A DNA stretch of 64,000 bases from Puccinia triticina (taxonomy: Eukaryota > Basidiomycota > Pucciniomycetes > Pucciniales > Pucciniaceae): NCBI RefSeq assembly GCF_026914185.1, contig NC_070559.1:7609501-7673500 (forward strand), written 5' to 3'. The notes beneath the pieces are model-generated. The model did no database searches, was not told where the DNA came from, and worked only from the letters and a program-made list of their open reading frames with translations. Position numbers and translations under genes: made by a program. Below are positions 1-10,105 of the stretch, one piece after another. How positions within the stretch are numbered: the first letter of the stretch is position 1; each line of letters starts with the position of its first letter.

Positions 1-625
1 GATATCATCGTACGTTCTTGCAGAGAGCAGCTATGTACGGGGTGTGCCCGCTCGCCTGATACATACCCGGCTGTCTCAGGAAACCTTCTCCTCGGCGGGC
101 AGCCAGCACCACCGGCATGCCGGTGAGGAATCTCGCTTGGTTGCTCGGCTCTGAGGGGCGGTTTCTATGTGTGGGCTCATCCCGGCTTGTTGGCTAGGTA
201 CCTTCAAATGTGTTTTTTTCATACCCCTTTTGGCTGTATGGATTTGAATATTGTTTTTTTTCCTGCCTAGCAACCAAATTGAGTTGGCATTGCTTAGGCT
301 ACATTCAGGTTCGCGATTGTAGATAATGGAAAATCACAATCATCAAGTAGTGACCCTTTTAGATTTTTATTTACTCACCCCAACTCTTAGTTTTTGGTGG
401 AAAGGAATATGTGGGATTCTTTGTGTTCAAGTGTGCTGGTTGTGGTTTTGACACTTGTGTTAATATATGTAGGATCTAGGGAACATCTAGAAATACGGAC
501 GGGATGTCCTCGAAATTGGAGGACATCCCTATTGGAGTCTAATAGGTCCCCTATAATCTATACTAACTGATTTTAAGAGCCAACAGTACCAAGTAAATTG
601 ACTTCAGATTGTCCTGAAGGTGCGT
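1..625. other. Intergenic, no gene recognised
   Basis: I see no convincing coding region here. The only local structure is a short perfect hairpin at 501-529, with arms GGGATGTCCTC and GAGGACATCCC around a 7-base loop. The rest is mixed-composition sequence downstream of the minus-strand secreted-protein gene. Confidence 0.5.
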
Positions 626-1233
626 TTATTCATTGAATGGTCCACAATAATTGTAAAAGGCATAAAACTCGAGAGTCTTGATGTCTATCTTCGGGCAATT
701 CTTTCCAGTGCAAATTGGGTTGACAACATCCTTCGGCTCGTATGCTGTGTCAGTGGTAACCTGTGAGCCATGAAAATGAACCTCATGAGTGTGACTACGA
801 GGTAAACAGTTGGGTGAACATCCAACTTGACGCAGATACTCACAAATTGGCTGATCACATTATCCGGGCAGCAAGAACTCAACTCCTTGAAATCTGGATC
901 AAAGTCGCACACGGGTGTAGCGCTTTCGTCGTAATACTGGGCTGGCATCGCTTTGAGGTCCGAAAAGAAAGAACAGCGCTGTAGCAAGTCAGCTGAACCT
1001 GAACTCTGGTGCATCAATCATGTTTATCTTGGTGGGTGTTTCAATACAATGAAGTACATACCTCTCAGGCTATCGCGTCTCCCCTCACTAACAGCAGCTT
1101 TATCTTCAGCAGAAATACAAAAACGACGAGCAAGCGGCTCGTCTCGGAGGGTACAACTAGAATCTCGCGCAGTCACTCCAGAGGCAACTGTGAGTAACAA
1201 AAAAGCACTTCCTTCGACACTGAGCAACTGCAT
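626..1233 (-). CDS. Small secreted cysteine-rich protein (candidate effector), 3 exons
   Basis: Proposed CDS is complement(626..760, 844..998, 1062..1233), 153 residues. Introns of 83 and 63 bp have GTGAGT and GTATGT donors and CAG acceptors, and all splice phases agree. Residues 1-22 form a hydrophobic signal peptide (LLLTV core) with a plausible cut after VTA. The mature part carries about ten cysteines, including a CC pair (SSCCPD), PIC, NCPK and a C-terminal YNYCGPFNE. There is no transmembrane helix after the signal and no family I recognise. Small size, secretion and many cysteines are typical of rust haustorial/apoplastic effector candidates, but that role is inferred only from these properties. 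An alternative is an uncharacterised cell-wall protein. The start is the ATG that begins the signal peptide. The gene lies upstream of the proteasome pair and next to repeat-rich DNA. Confidence 0.7.
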
Positions 1234-2937
1234 CCCGGCGCGCAGAAGACGTTAATTCTGGAGACGAAGTTGAAAGCAATAGAAAGAGAATCAAGCCAGT
1301 GACTTGAAAGACTGATGTGGGCAAGTATTCTACGAATTTGAGAAAAGAGATCAAAACTTGCAAGCCGCTAATGATACGAGGATGGAGTGGATGTCAGGAA
1401 TATGTCTATGTGCTTATAAATGCGTGGTTGGATGCGCAAACAAATTTGAAGGAGGTGAATCGAAGACTCTACAAATCACCTCACCGCAATCGCACCGGCC
1501 TCGGTCGGCAGTCAAAGGTGGCGTTAGCTAGTCGGACGCCAAGTTGCCGACGGTGACAGCAACTCTTGAACCGGCGGCCAAAGGAGGTATCTCTGGAGTC
1601 AGGAGTTAAGTAGTTGATAGTCGGATCATCGTTTTGATAAGTCTTGGTGACCAAGGCCGTAGTCTCAGTTCAATTTTGTTTGTTCAAGAGGCAAGAGCAC
1701 AGAACTCGAGGAAACTAGCACCCGGCGACCGGTCCTGGTCAACCGGGAAATGTCAGGGCAAAGCGATCTCCTTGCCTTTTTTACCCTTGCTCGACAAGGA
1801 GCTCACAACAAAACACATTAGCACTGTTCACGTAAGAAATCTATGACCATGTGAGAGATATACATCAGCATACTTTCCCAGCCAAATTGGCTGGCACAAT
1901 GGGATAAACTTTATTTCAATCTTGCTGATGTTTAGCTTACGTGAACAGTGCTATTACAAACCTCAGGAGGACTTGAAACGTCAACAGATCAAGTCGAACT
2001 TGTACGCACGTGCTCTGCGACTGCGAGGGCCAGTTAGCAAGGCCAATGTAGGCCAATTTCCAAGTGACATTGGATGGCCGCATCATGCATGATTTGTTAT
2101 ATTTTTACCAGAGTTTAAGGTTGGGCACGGAGGATGGGTATTCGGACTTCATCTAGCGAGGGCAGTAGTGCACGAGGTGCGGAGACAATGGAATAGTACG
2201 CGGTACTGAAAGGGAATGAGTGTGGCTCGCAGAGCCAGTGACTGTAGCTTATGAGTTATGTAATATTACTGGATTCCGATGAAGCATGAGAGGAAGAGAA
2301 CAAACATTGGCAAACAACTTATGTCTTATATATACAAGATGGAGACTCGATAGCTTGAGAGGTGATCGCTGACAGGTTTCATTGACAAAGGAAAAAAAAT
2401 AGGAAAGGAAACTTAGGCCACTGAGGTTGGATAGTAGTACAACGGTAAGGTCAATTGGATAGAGAGAGGAAACGGATAACAGAGGCTGAGTACTTAGGCG
2501 GTGTTAAGGTTTCAGCAGGTTGAATTTGAGATGAGTAGATGAGGTACAAGCTGAGGATTCTGAGCAAGTGTATTGGTGATCCGGACTAGGGTTACAACAC
2601 TTCAATCATACAATTTATATTAGGATCCAAGGATATGTGTATCTGAGAATCTGCCTATATGCGCAACTCGTGACCAAACTTTCCATGTTGCTTCGATGAT
2701 ACATTTAACATGCCTCGGCTCTACAAGAGCAAATGTGCCACATAACGCTGCTTTGATGTCCTCGTAGGTCATGGGCCGGTAAGCCAAAGAAAAAGGTTCA
2801 GAATTGCTGCAGAAACAAGATATTTCTAACAAGTCCTAGGCAGAGAGGATTAGTTGATCAACTGCGGATAGCCTCTCCCCGCATCTTCAAAGAACACTAA
2901 AAAACATGTCATATATCAAACAAAACAAAACAATGAT
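1234..2937. other. Intergenic, one short MITE, no gene recognised
   Basis: No open frame here has a recognisable domain. A 70-codon minus-strand frame at 2620-2832 lies just past the RPN6 stop and could be an exon of something, but I cannot connect it to a gene. A 131-bp inverted-repeat element occupies 1821-1951. Confidence 0.45.
1821..1951. mobile_element. 131-bp MITE with TA target duplication
   Basis: The ends are inverted copies of GCACTGTTCACGTAAG, read inwards from 1821 and from 1951, and the element is flanked by TA on both sides. The interior is AT-rich and non-coding. The TA duplication and short TIR fit a Tc1/mariner-type miniature element, but no transposase is present to confirm that. 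Confidence 0.65.
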
Positions 2938-4688
2938 CTACCGGCCTAGCTTCTGAGCCTTAGCGTACAAGGATTCGACGACGCTACCAATCTGTTTGAA
3001 AGTGTCTAGAGAGTAATCATACATCTTTTCATTTTTAACCTCTTCAAAGATTTCTAAGCAGCCTTCGCCCTGGTCCAAGATTCCTGCAAAAACCTTGTCG
3101 AGTATCATTTGCGATAATTTCGCCTCGACGTCTCGCAACGGTAGCTTGACTTGTTCAGCGACGTAACTTAACTCGATTCTTGAATAGGGTTCAATGATTC
3201 GTATTAGGTTCTGTTCGAGGAGTGTATCATACAGGGCGGCCAGATGGTTGCGAACGATCGGGTCATCCGACAATTCTACCCATTTCATGAAACGTCGTTG
3301 GCATAGAAGAAAACTGAGATTCAGTCGGTTCATAGAATATGTTTGAGGCAACTTTTTTCTCGCTTACCGGCTTTATATACCTTCAAAGCTTCTTCAAAAT
3401 CGGCCAGACTCCTATTCTCATGGGCCTTGGCGATTGCCTGCATGGCCTCGGTCCCTCGGCCTGCATACTTTCGAGCGAGTTTGGAGCCTTGGATACTTGA
3501 CACATCTTCGGGCTGTAGTCACGATAAACCAGCTTCAATTTCTTCGATTGCGAAGGAGTACAATGAAGAGAACCGCACCAAATTCAGCATCACTTTGCAC
3601 ATCAACATGCACTTCAATGCTAAAGAGGCTCGTGGGTCGTCTTGAGTCGCCAACCCCTCGAGCGCTTCGAAAAAGTATGAATAGCTGTTCTTCCAAAATA
3701 TTCATCAATTCAATGTTGTTTGGGGGACAATAGTAGGTTTTTTCTCTTGCTTACGCCGTCTTGTAATCCTTCTCTTCTGCGTGCAAAACACCTGACTGCA
3801 TATCCAACTGTGCCTGAAGCAGGGGTGGACAGTAAATTGAATTGGCGGCTGTTCTAGCAGAAATCAAAGCCGCCTGACAGAAGGGTCACATGATCAGCAC
3901 CAAATGGGGGAGTATAAGCGCAAATAAAGATTAAGAAAAAACTGAGCTTCACCTTAGCCTTTGGTGGATCCGAGAGAGCATGTCTGATTCTGCTTTCGAG
4001 TAGGTGGACTTCAGTGAGAATCATCTTGTCATCCAGTTTTTTGAGTTCTTTCAAGAGGTTAGCGATCAAGGCAAGTGCCTCTTTAGTCTGTTGGTACTCA
4101 AACAGAAGACTGCAGAGTTTGATTTCGAGATTCTGACGAAGGAAAACACGTTTTTCGGTGCGAGCCCACTCGACATTTTCCCTGGTGATGACGATTTGAG
4201 TTTGTGAGGAACTGGGGTGTTCGTTGAGTGGCGCTTGAGAGTAAAAGTCGATCAGGGTCTTGACTAGCTTTGCAGTCTTGGCTTTTGCGATCGCCGACAT
4301 GAATGATCGGCAGGATCTGATGGCCGCGGCCAATCCTTCGGGGTTCCTAGGGCAGTAAGAACGGGCACATTCAGATTAAAGCCCCAAGTTTGGATTGCTC
4401 GGCGCGAAGGTGCCACTAGAATGGGCGGGTGCTCTCACTTTGAATCTCGATAGTATTGCCCCAATCTAATCAAAGCCAATTCTTTTTCTCGTAAGATACT
4501 GTCATCCTTGGTATCTGTAAGCATTCAAATGAACCCCGTCAAACTTGATATTATGAGTTGGATTTGCCAGCGTTAACATGACGGAAGGACTGACCAGCTG
4601 CTTGTGAGATGATACTCATCAGGACATTCTCGGCCTGTCCGCTCTGCTTGTTCTTGAACAGTCGCTCGGCTTCGACAACGGTGGACAT
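2938..4688 (-). CDS. RPN6: 26S proteasome regulatory lid subunit Rpn6 (PSMD11 family), 7 exons
   Basis: Non-ATPase subunit of the 19S regulatory particle. It clamps the lid to the 20S core and ATPase ring, helping ubiquitin-dependent degradation in nucleus and cytosol. Proposed CDS is complement(2938..3275, 3368..3512, 3579..3684, 3755..3873, 3953..4346, 4439..4514, 4595..4688), 423 residues, very close to the usual ~422. Family signatures in order: [18 protein letters not shown] near residue 40, [15 protein letters not shown], the TPR-like helical repeats with [16 protein letters not shown], then the PCI domain with [30 protein letters not shown] and KLSQMILDK. It ends in [13 protein letters not shown]. 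Introns are 66-92 bp, all GT-AG, and phases close across every junction. The start ATG at 4688 gives the expected acidic N-terminal helix. It is transcribed away from RPN7, 256 bp to the right. Confidence 0.95.
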
Positions 4689-4944
4689 TGCGACGTCTGA
4701 GGCGTTGATCGTGTGATGGAAAACAGGATGTTGAAGTTTGGAAGCAGCTTGATGCGTGCCGATTACGCAATGCGCCGTGGCCCGTGGCACAGGCCGGTCT
4801 CGATGACGGGGGGCTCCAGGCCAGACCCGATAAAAGCATGTGTAAGTATATGCTTGTATCCGTCCAGCCCTCTATGACGACTCCATCCACCACGGGTTGA
4901 CCATCGATCGCAAACTCCAACAGCCAGACTCAATAATCTTTACC
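4689..4944. promoter_or_regulatory. Shared divergent promoter region of RPN6 and RPN7
   Basis: Only 256 bp separate the start codons of two proteasome lid genes transcribed in opposite directions, so this segment must hold both promoters. I searched by eye for the yeast Rpn4 site (PACE, GGTGGCAAA) on both strands and did not find it, nor a canonical TATA box. An in-frame upstream ATG for RPN7 exists at 4897. Confidence 0.7.
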
Positions 4945-6466
4945 ATGTCCGCCGACCCAGTCAACATTGCTCCTGCCGACGAAACCAATCCGGTGCCAAT
5001 CCCTAATTTACTCCAGCAGGAACGGCGCTTTGTGCTCAACCAACCCAATTGCTCTGCTCTTCACGAACAGGCAGCAAAGGAACTTTTGCAAGGCATCATT
5101 CAAGATGGTCGGCTGACTTCTCTCGCTATGATTTGGGATACTTACATCTCCTCAATATCAAGATACGCAGGATGTTAAAACTTTTGTTGTTCTCCGTCTC
5201 TTTTTCCACAGAAATGGGACCGTTCCTCGAGACTATCCTGCAATCAGACTCGTCCACGATTTCGGCAGCATTTCAACAGATCGTCCCCAGCCACCTAGTT
5301 TCAGAGCTTTCCGCAAAAAATAAAGAGCAGATCGAGTCGATTCAAACTAAACTCAACGATGCGATTGAAAACTTAGGAGAGACAGAAGTTTCGGATCTTT
5401 TACGGACAAAAGCCCTCTACCTGTCCAAGATTGGTGCCGAAAAATCCCAGAGTGTGGCCGCGTTCGAGGAGGCCCTAAAGAAACAGGCCGGCTTGGGAAG
5501 CAAAATCGATCTCAGGTTAGGACTGATTCGAGTCGGATTTTTCCATGGTGATCATCAATTAATTATGGATCAAATCGTCGAAGCCAAACAGTTAAGTCGA
5601 TCACCTCAATGTCCTTTTTGACTCAATGCTAACTCCTCTTCTTCCTTCTTCAGACTTGTTGACTCTGGGGGTGACTGGGATCGTCGAAATCGTCTCAAGG
5701 TGTATCAAGCCATGAACTTTATGGCGGTACGAAACTTTAAAGAAGCCACCCCTCTTTTACTCGACACTCTCAGCACATTTACGGCAACCGAATTATTAAG
5801 CTACGAGGATTTCGTCACCCTCACGGCAATTTCAGCAGCTCTTACTCTCGAACGCAAGGATATGAAGAAGAAGGTGATTTGTTTCCTTCAATTAGATTAT
5901 ACACTTCACCGAGCACTTATAACATCTTGGTGTCCAATTACAGCTCATCGAATCCCCAGAGGTCATCCAAATCATTCCCGAACGACCTCACTTGCACGCA
6001 ATGGTTTGTGCGATTCACAACACAGAATACGACAAGTTTTTTGTCGAACTAGCGAAAGTAGAGCAAACATATCTGTTGCCCTCCAGGTGGTTGTCAATAC
6101 ACGCGAGGTATTACGTTAGGGAGATGCGAATCAAAGCCTATAGTCAACTACTGGAAAGTTATCGAAGTGTCAGTATCAAAAGCATGGCCCAGGCTTTCGG
6201 AGTGACGGAGGATTACATTGACAGGTATGTTGATTGAGATCTTGGGCATGACCGTAGCATGTGACGTCGATTAACATGGCTTCGTTGATCGTAGTGAATT
6301 GGCGCGGTTTATCGCCGCTGGCCGGTTGAATTGTGCGATTGACAAAGTCAACGGGATCGTCGAAACCAAACGGGCAGACGGGAAGAATGCGATGTATACA
6401 TCTGTACTTAAAAATGGTGATGCGTTGCTCAACTCAATTCAGAAACTGAGTCGTGTGATTGGATGA
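4945..6466 (+). CDS. RPN7: 26S proteasome regulatory lid subunit Rpn7 (PSMD6 family), 5 exons
   Basis: PCI-domain subunit of the 19S lid that bridges Rpn3 and Rpn6 and is needed for lid assembly. Proposed CDS is join(4945..5107, 5212..5590, 5654..5873, 5944..6224, 6295..6466), 404 residues, near the family's ~390-400. Diagnostic stretches are [15 protein letters not shown], the [14 protein letters not shown] block after intron 2, [48 protein letters not shown] and the C-terminal [20 protein letters not shown]. It ends in [11 protein letters not shown]. Introns are 63-104 bp with consistent phases. The start at 4945 is preferred over 4897 because its N-terminus looks like other fungal Rpn7 proteins; the upstream ATG would add 16 residues. 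It is head-to-head with RPN6, so co-expression of two stoichiometric lid subunits is likely. Confidence 0.95.
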
Positions 6467-6706
6467 GTTTCCCCCAAGCAATTATCATTCGAAGATGTGT
6501 CTTAGTTCGGAGCTGTAATTTATTTAACACGTTGGCATGTGTTCACATGATCAACTGTACTTACATAACCATTTCTGAGACGCGGAAAAGATGAACCAGT
6601 TGGAAGTCTTGGTGAAGGTAACTTAGCCCGCCTGAAATTTCCTTCATCTGATAAGAAAATTTGCTAATCGGTAAGCAATTGACATATTGCTTTGCTGAAT
6701 TGATAA

Positions 6707-7005
6707 GAGCATCCTTACTGATTGAGCTAAGATTGCGTGAGTTTTGACTCGCAGCTATCACTGATTAAAGTAGCAACATCGAGTTGAGCGTATCGGCGTG
6801 GCTTGCGCGGTGTGGAGTTGTGTGGTCACTGTGCCCAGGTAGATGGCAGCTAGCTCGTGAGCTAATTGTTGGTTGGTCTAGTGCTGGTTAGCTGAATTCG
6901 GAGCTTCCGGCTGATTTAGCTTGGGCGAAGCTCCGAATTCAGCGCTGATTTAGCTTGGGCCTAGCTCAGCCAGGGTGTGGTTGAATTTAAGTGGCTGAAA
7001 CTGTG
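6707..7005. mobile_element. Tourist-like MITE, degraded copy
   Basis: The left end, GAGCATCCTTACTGATTGAG preceded by TAA, matches the complete element at 26758-27050. The similarity continues through GTTTTGACTCGCAGCT, GTGTGGAG, GGCAGCTAGCT and TTTAGCTTGGGC. No matching right terminus is visible, so the right boundary is approximate and this copy seems eroded. A local inverted duplication of GAATTCGGAGCTTC is present near 6895-6940. Confidence 0.6.
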
Positions 7006-7540
7006 GTCAAGATACTTGAAGTACAGCAGCTTATGATTTCTTTAGATGAGCAACTTCACTTTCAAGGTATTACGCAGATGATACAAATACATAGTATTAA
7101 TACGGACCGGCACAACATTCAATTTCCCTGGAGCAATGAGAAAAGAGATAAATATCTGACTGGAAGCGGCAGATGATTAAAAGTGGACTGATTAATGAGA
7201 AAAGAAAACCCAAGGAGCAATGGTCCATTTGAAAACTCTGTCGAGTGGCTGGAGAAAGAATCTGGATCTCGCAAATGGAAAAAATAAAGGCAACAAGACT
7301 AGGCCAAGACATGGTCATGAGGCAATTAAGGGAACTAATCAATACAATGCTCAAGTATTCTGAAAGAAAGAATAAGAACAGTGTCGAATAAGTTGACTTG
7401 ATCCAAGCACATAGCGATATGAACAACAGATAAATTACACGATGTAAGTGTTGACCACGATTTGTTCATCCCCTTCACCCAGTGATTTTTGTTTTTTCAA
7501 AGAGATCTATTTCCTACAGGAGAGATCTTACCAGCACGTG
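7006..7540. other. Intergenic, no gene recognised
   Basis: About 535 bp between the degraded MITE and the stop codon of the aquaglyceroporin. I see no coding or repeat structure beyond short AT-rich tracts. Confidence 0.5.
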
Positions 7541-10105
7541 TTACACGTAATGCTCCCCATTTCCTACCACAGCCGGTTTTTCTTCTGAGGGTTTTCTACG
7601 CCGAATTGAAGGAAGGGACCAATTCCAAGACCGGGGTAGGCTGAGGGGACAATTCCAGGACCACGGTCGATTAAGGGGAGAATCGTCACCCTCATAGATC
7701 TATATGGATGGAGAGACCTTATGAGTGCATGGGAATCTTTGCTTTGATGCAAACCAGATTAAAAGCACTTACAAAGAAGTCATACAAAAAACATCCAAAT
7801 AATGCCCCCAAAAGATTCGACACCCCTTGAGGAGAGATCCTTTCAGTTTTTGGAAATTTATGGACAGTAATGATTTTGGCTTGCTTACAATTATTCCATA
7901 TCCAATACTGATCTCTGAAAGACCAGTGAGACGTTCCATATCCCATGCAGGTAACCACAATACGACTTGCAAGGTCCAACGCTGGATTGAGAGCATAAGA
8001 TGTCTGCGAGCCCAGCGCAAAAGCGACGCCGATCACAACACACATGAAGACGATTCTTTGAAAGCGGAATTCGAGAATGAACCGGTCGATAAGACGCGCG
8101 AGAAAGGGATCATCAACAAAATAAACTTTGTTGCGATAGATATGTGAAAAACTCACGGGCTAATGCCATCAGGTGGGGGAGAGTTTGTCCGATCACCAAT
8201 GGCCATGATGAATAGCAGGACGATGGTCGAATCGAGAAACTGCTGGAAGAAACTGCAAAAATCTAAAGTGTTTCGAAAATTTACGGCATGAGTATTCTCA
8301 TCTGAGCACGATACGGAAGAGAGATAATCAACAAAGCTTACTGGACATGTATGGAGCTGGGTAACTTAGGAAAAACCCAGCCGTAGAAGATGGGCCACTG
8401 ATAGTCCGAATACCCTCTCCACCTTCGTATACGTCTAGTCCACCGGCGTATCTATTAATAAAACACCAGCTTAGTCACATTGTGCCCACCAATAAACAAC
8501 GACCGCGAGGAGCCTACATCAATTGGATGGTCAAGGAACCCATCAAGCCACCAAAAACCTGAGCCGTGCAATATGGAATGACTTTCTGCCAAGGACTTTT
8601 TGGTGCCAGAAGGGTATTAGCATTTCTGATTTGGTAAGATTCATGATGTTAGGACGACATACAATTCTCTGAAAACTGCCAGTGAAATGGTCACTGTCGG
8701 GTTGAGATGGCCTCCAGATATTCCACCGGCAACATACACCTGAACATTTTAATTGATAAGACGAATAAGCCTGATTCTGAGCCTGCCTAGGAATGTAAGA
8801 CTCACCCCTATCATCACAGCAATTGCAGACCCAATACATTGTGTCGCGTAGTCCCCTTTCGGAGAGGCCGATATCGCACTGTTGGCAGTCAAATAGACCT
8901 CTAATAATGGGGAAAGAAATCAACATAAACCGTTTTCCTCTTGAAATAAAACGGAACCGTAAGGGCTTACGTGTTGAAGCTCCGCCTGTAATTCAACTCC
9001 CAGAAGATATATTTAGCATTTAATGAAAATCAGGGAGTCCTGTGATTTACTGACCGCTGAATACCGCCAGTAAGAACGAAGCTAAATTTTTACAGGGGTT
9101 GAAAATTTGTTAGTATGTTATACCTTCCGGAAAATCGAAAGCAAACTCACCCAATGCTTCCGCCGCGGGTTCACGTATCATGGATTTAAACCTGTTTGGC
9201 ACAGGTGAACTGGTCAGCTCTCTCTTGTTTGGCCAAGCAATCTAATCTTTCAATACTGACCTTCGATAACGGCTTGAGTATGTTGGGTTTTCCGGTGGAT
9301 CTCGAGCTATTGTGCCAGGTAGTATTCCTGCGCCTCTGATATAGCTAGCATTACTGGAGCGATAACTTTTCGGGCTCACTGGAGCATCCTCTTTCTCGTT
9401 TTGTTCAACGGCAGTCGATTCGCTCAGGTCTGGTTTGCCGATGAATTCGTTTTTGGGACCGGTGTCTTGATACTCGTCGGTCGTATGTCTGCGTTGGCTG
9501 CCCTGCGTTCCTCTCGAGTGCCTACGCTCATCCCCACCAAAGCTCATACGGACTCTTCGAGATTCAGAATTCCGGGTTTCCTCTAGAAAGCTTCGGAGTA
9601 ACTCGGGGGTAGCCACTATGTATTGGTCTTCAGAGAGATCGCCCAACCGCAAAATGTGCATCCCAGTTTGGGTCACCGATCCGCCAGCCAATTCCGCCCT
9701 AGACTCCGGCTGCCGAGTGGTGGAGATGGGAAAATTTTTCAAAGAATTGGTCTGCAGATTCATCTGCGCTGCAATGTCCCCAAGGAGCTTAGTTGGGGAC
9801 CTGCGTCGGAGTGCGGAGGCGGGCTCGGGAAAAGGTCTCCCGAGGGAGTAGAGGGGTCGGTCACGTTCAGGTGATTTTGGAGGATTTAATTCAGAGAGCG
9901 AAAAGGTTTGTAGGCGCATCAAGCGATGGGCTGGCCTTACGGGGGGCGTAGCTTCGTGAGTCAGGTTGGATGGGAAATAGTTCCCGCGTCCGCGATCATT
10001 ATCAAGACTTGCTCCCCGCGGTTGGATTTCATCGGCTGGAGTGGGCTGGGGCCGGTTCCAAATGTCGGAATCGATGGTTTCGGCAACTTCGTTTTCGGCC
10101 GGCAT
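7541..10105 (-). CDS. Aquaglyceroporin (MIP family) with long N-terminal extension, 12 exons
   Basis: Membrane channel for water, glycerol or other small solutes. Proposed CDS is complement(7541..7699, 7773..7825, 7889..8055, 8157..8262, 8342..8451, 8518..8595, 8663..8739, 8806..8900, 8971..8985, 9055..9081, 9151..9191, 9261..10105), 590 residues, with every phase consistent. Residues 1-282 are a hydrophilic Ser/Arg/Pro-rich tail, as in fungal Fps1/Yfl054-type channels. The MIP core begins at SMIREPAAEALG. The first half-helix motif is GGISGGHLNPTVT and the second is SYALNPALDLASR, so NPA is NPT in loop B, and the usual arginine after the second NPA is leucine. The glycerol-type aspartate is kept. 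The C-terminus has IYEGDDSPLNRPW, typical of fungal members. Exons of 27 and 15 nt are microexons. The start at 10105 is preferred; an in-frame ATG at 10315 would add 70 residues. Confidence 0.88.

Noticed and set aside
4689..4944. Yeast-type PACE (Rpn4) site in the proteasome promoter
   Set aside because: No GGTGGCAAA or close variant is present on either strand in this interval.
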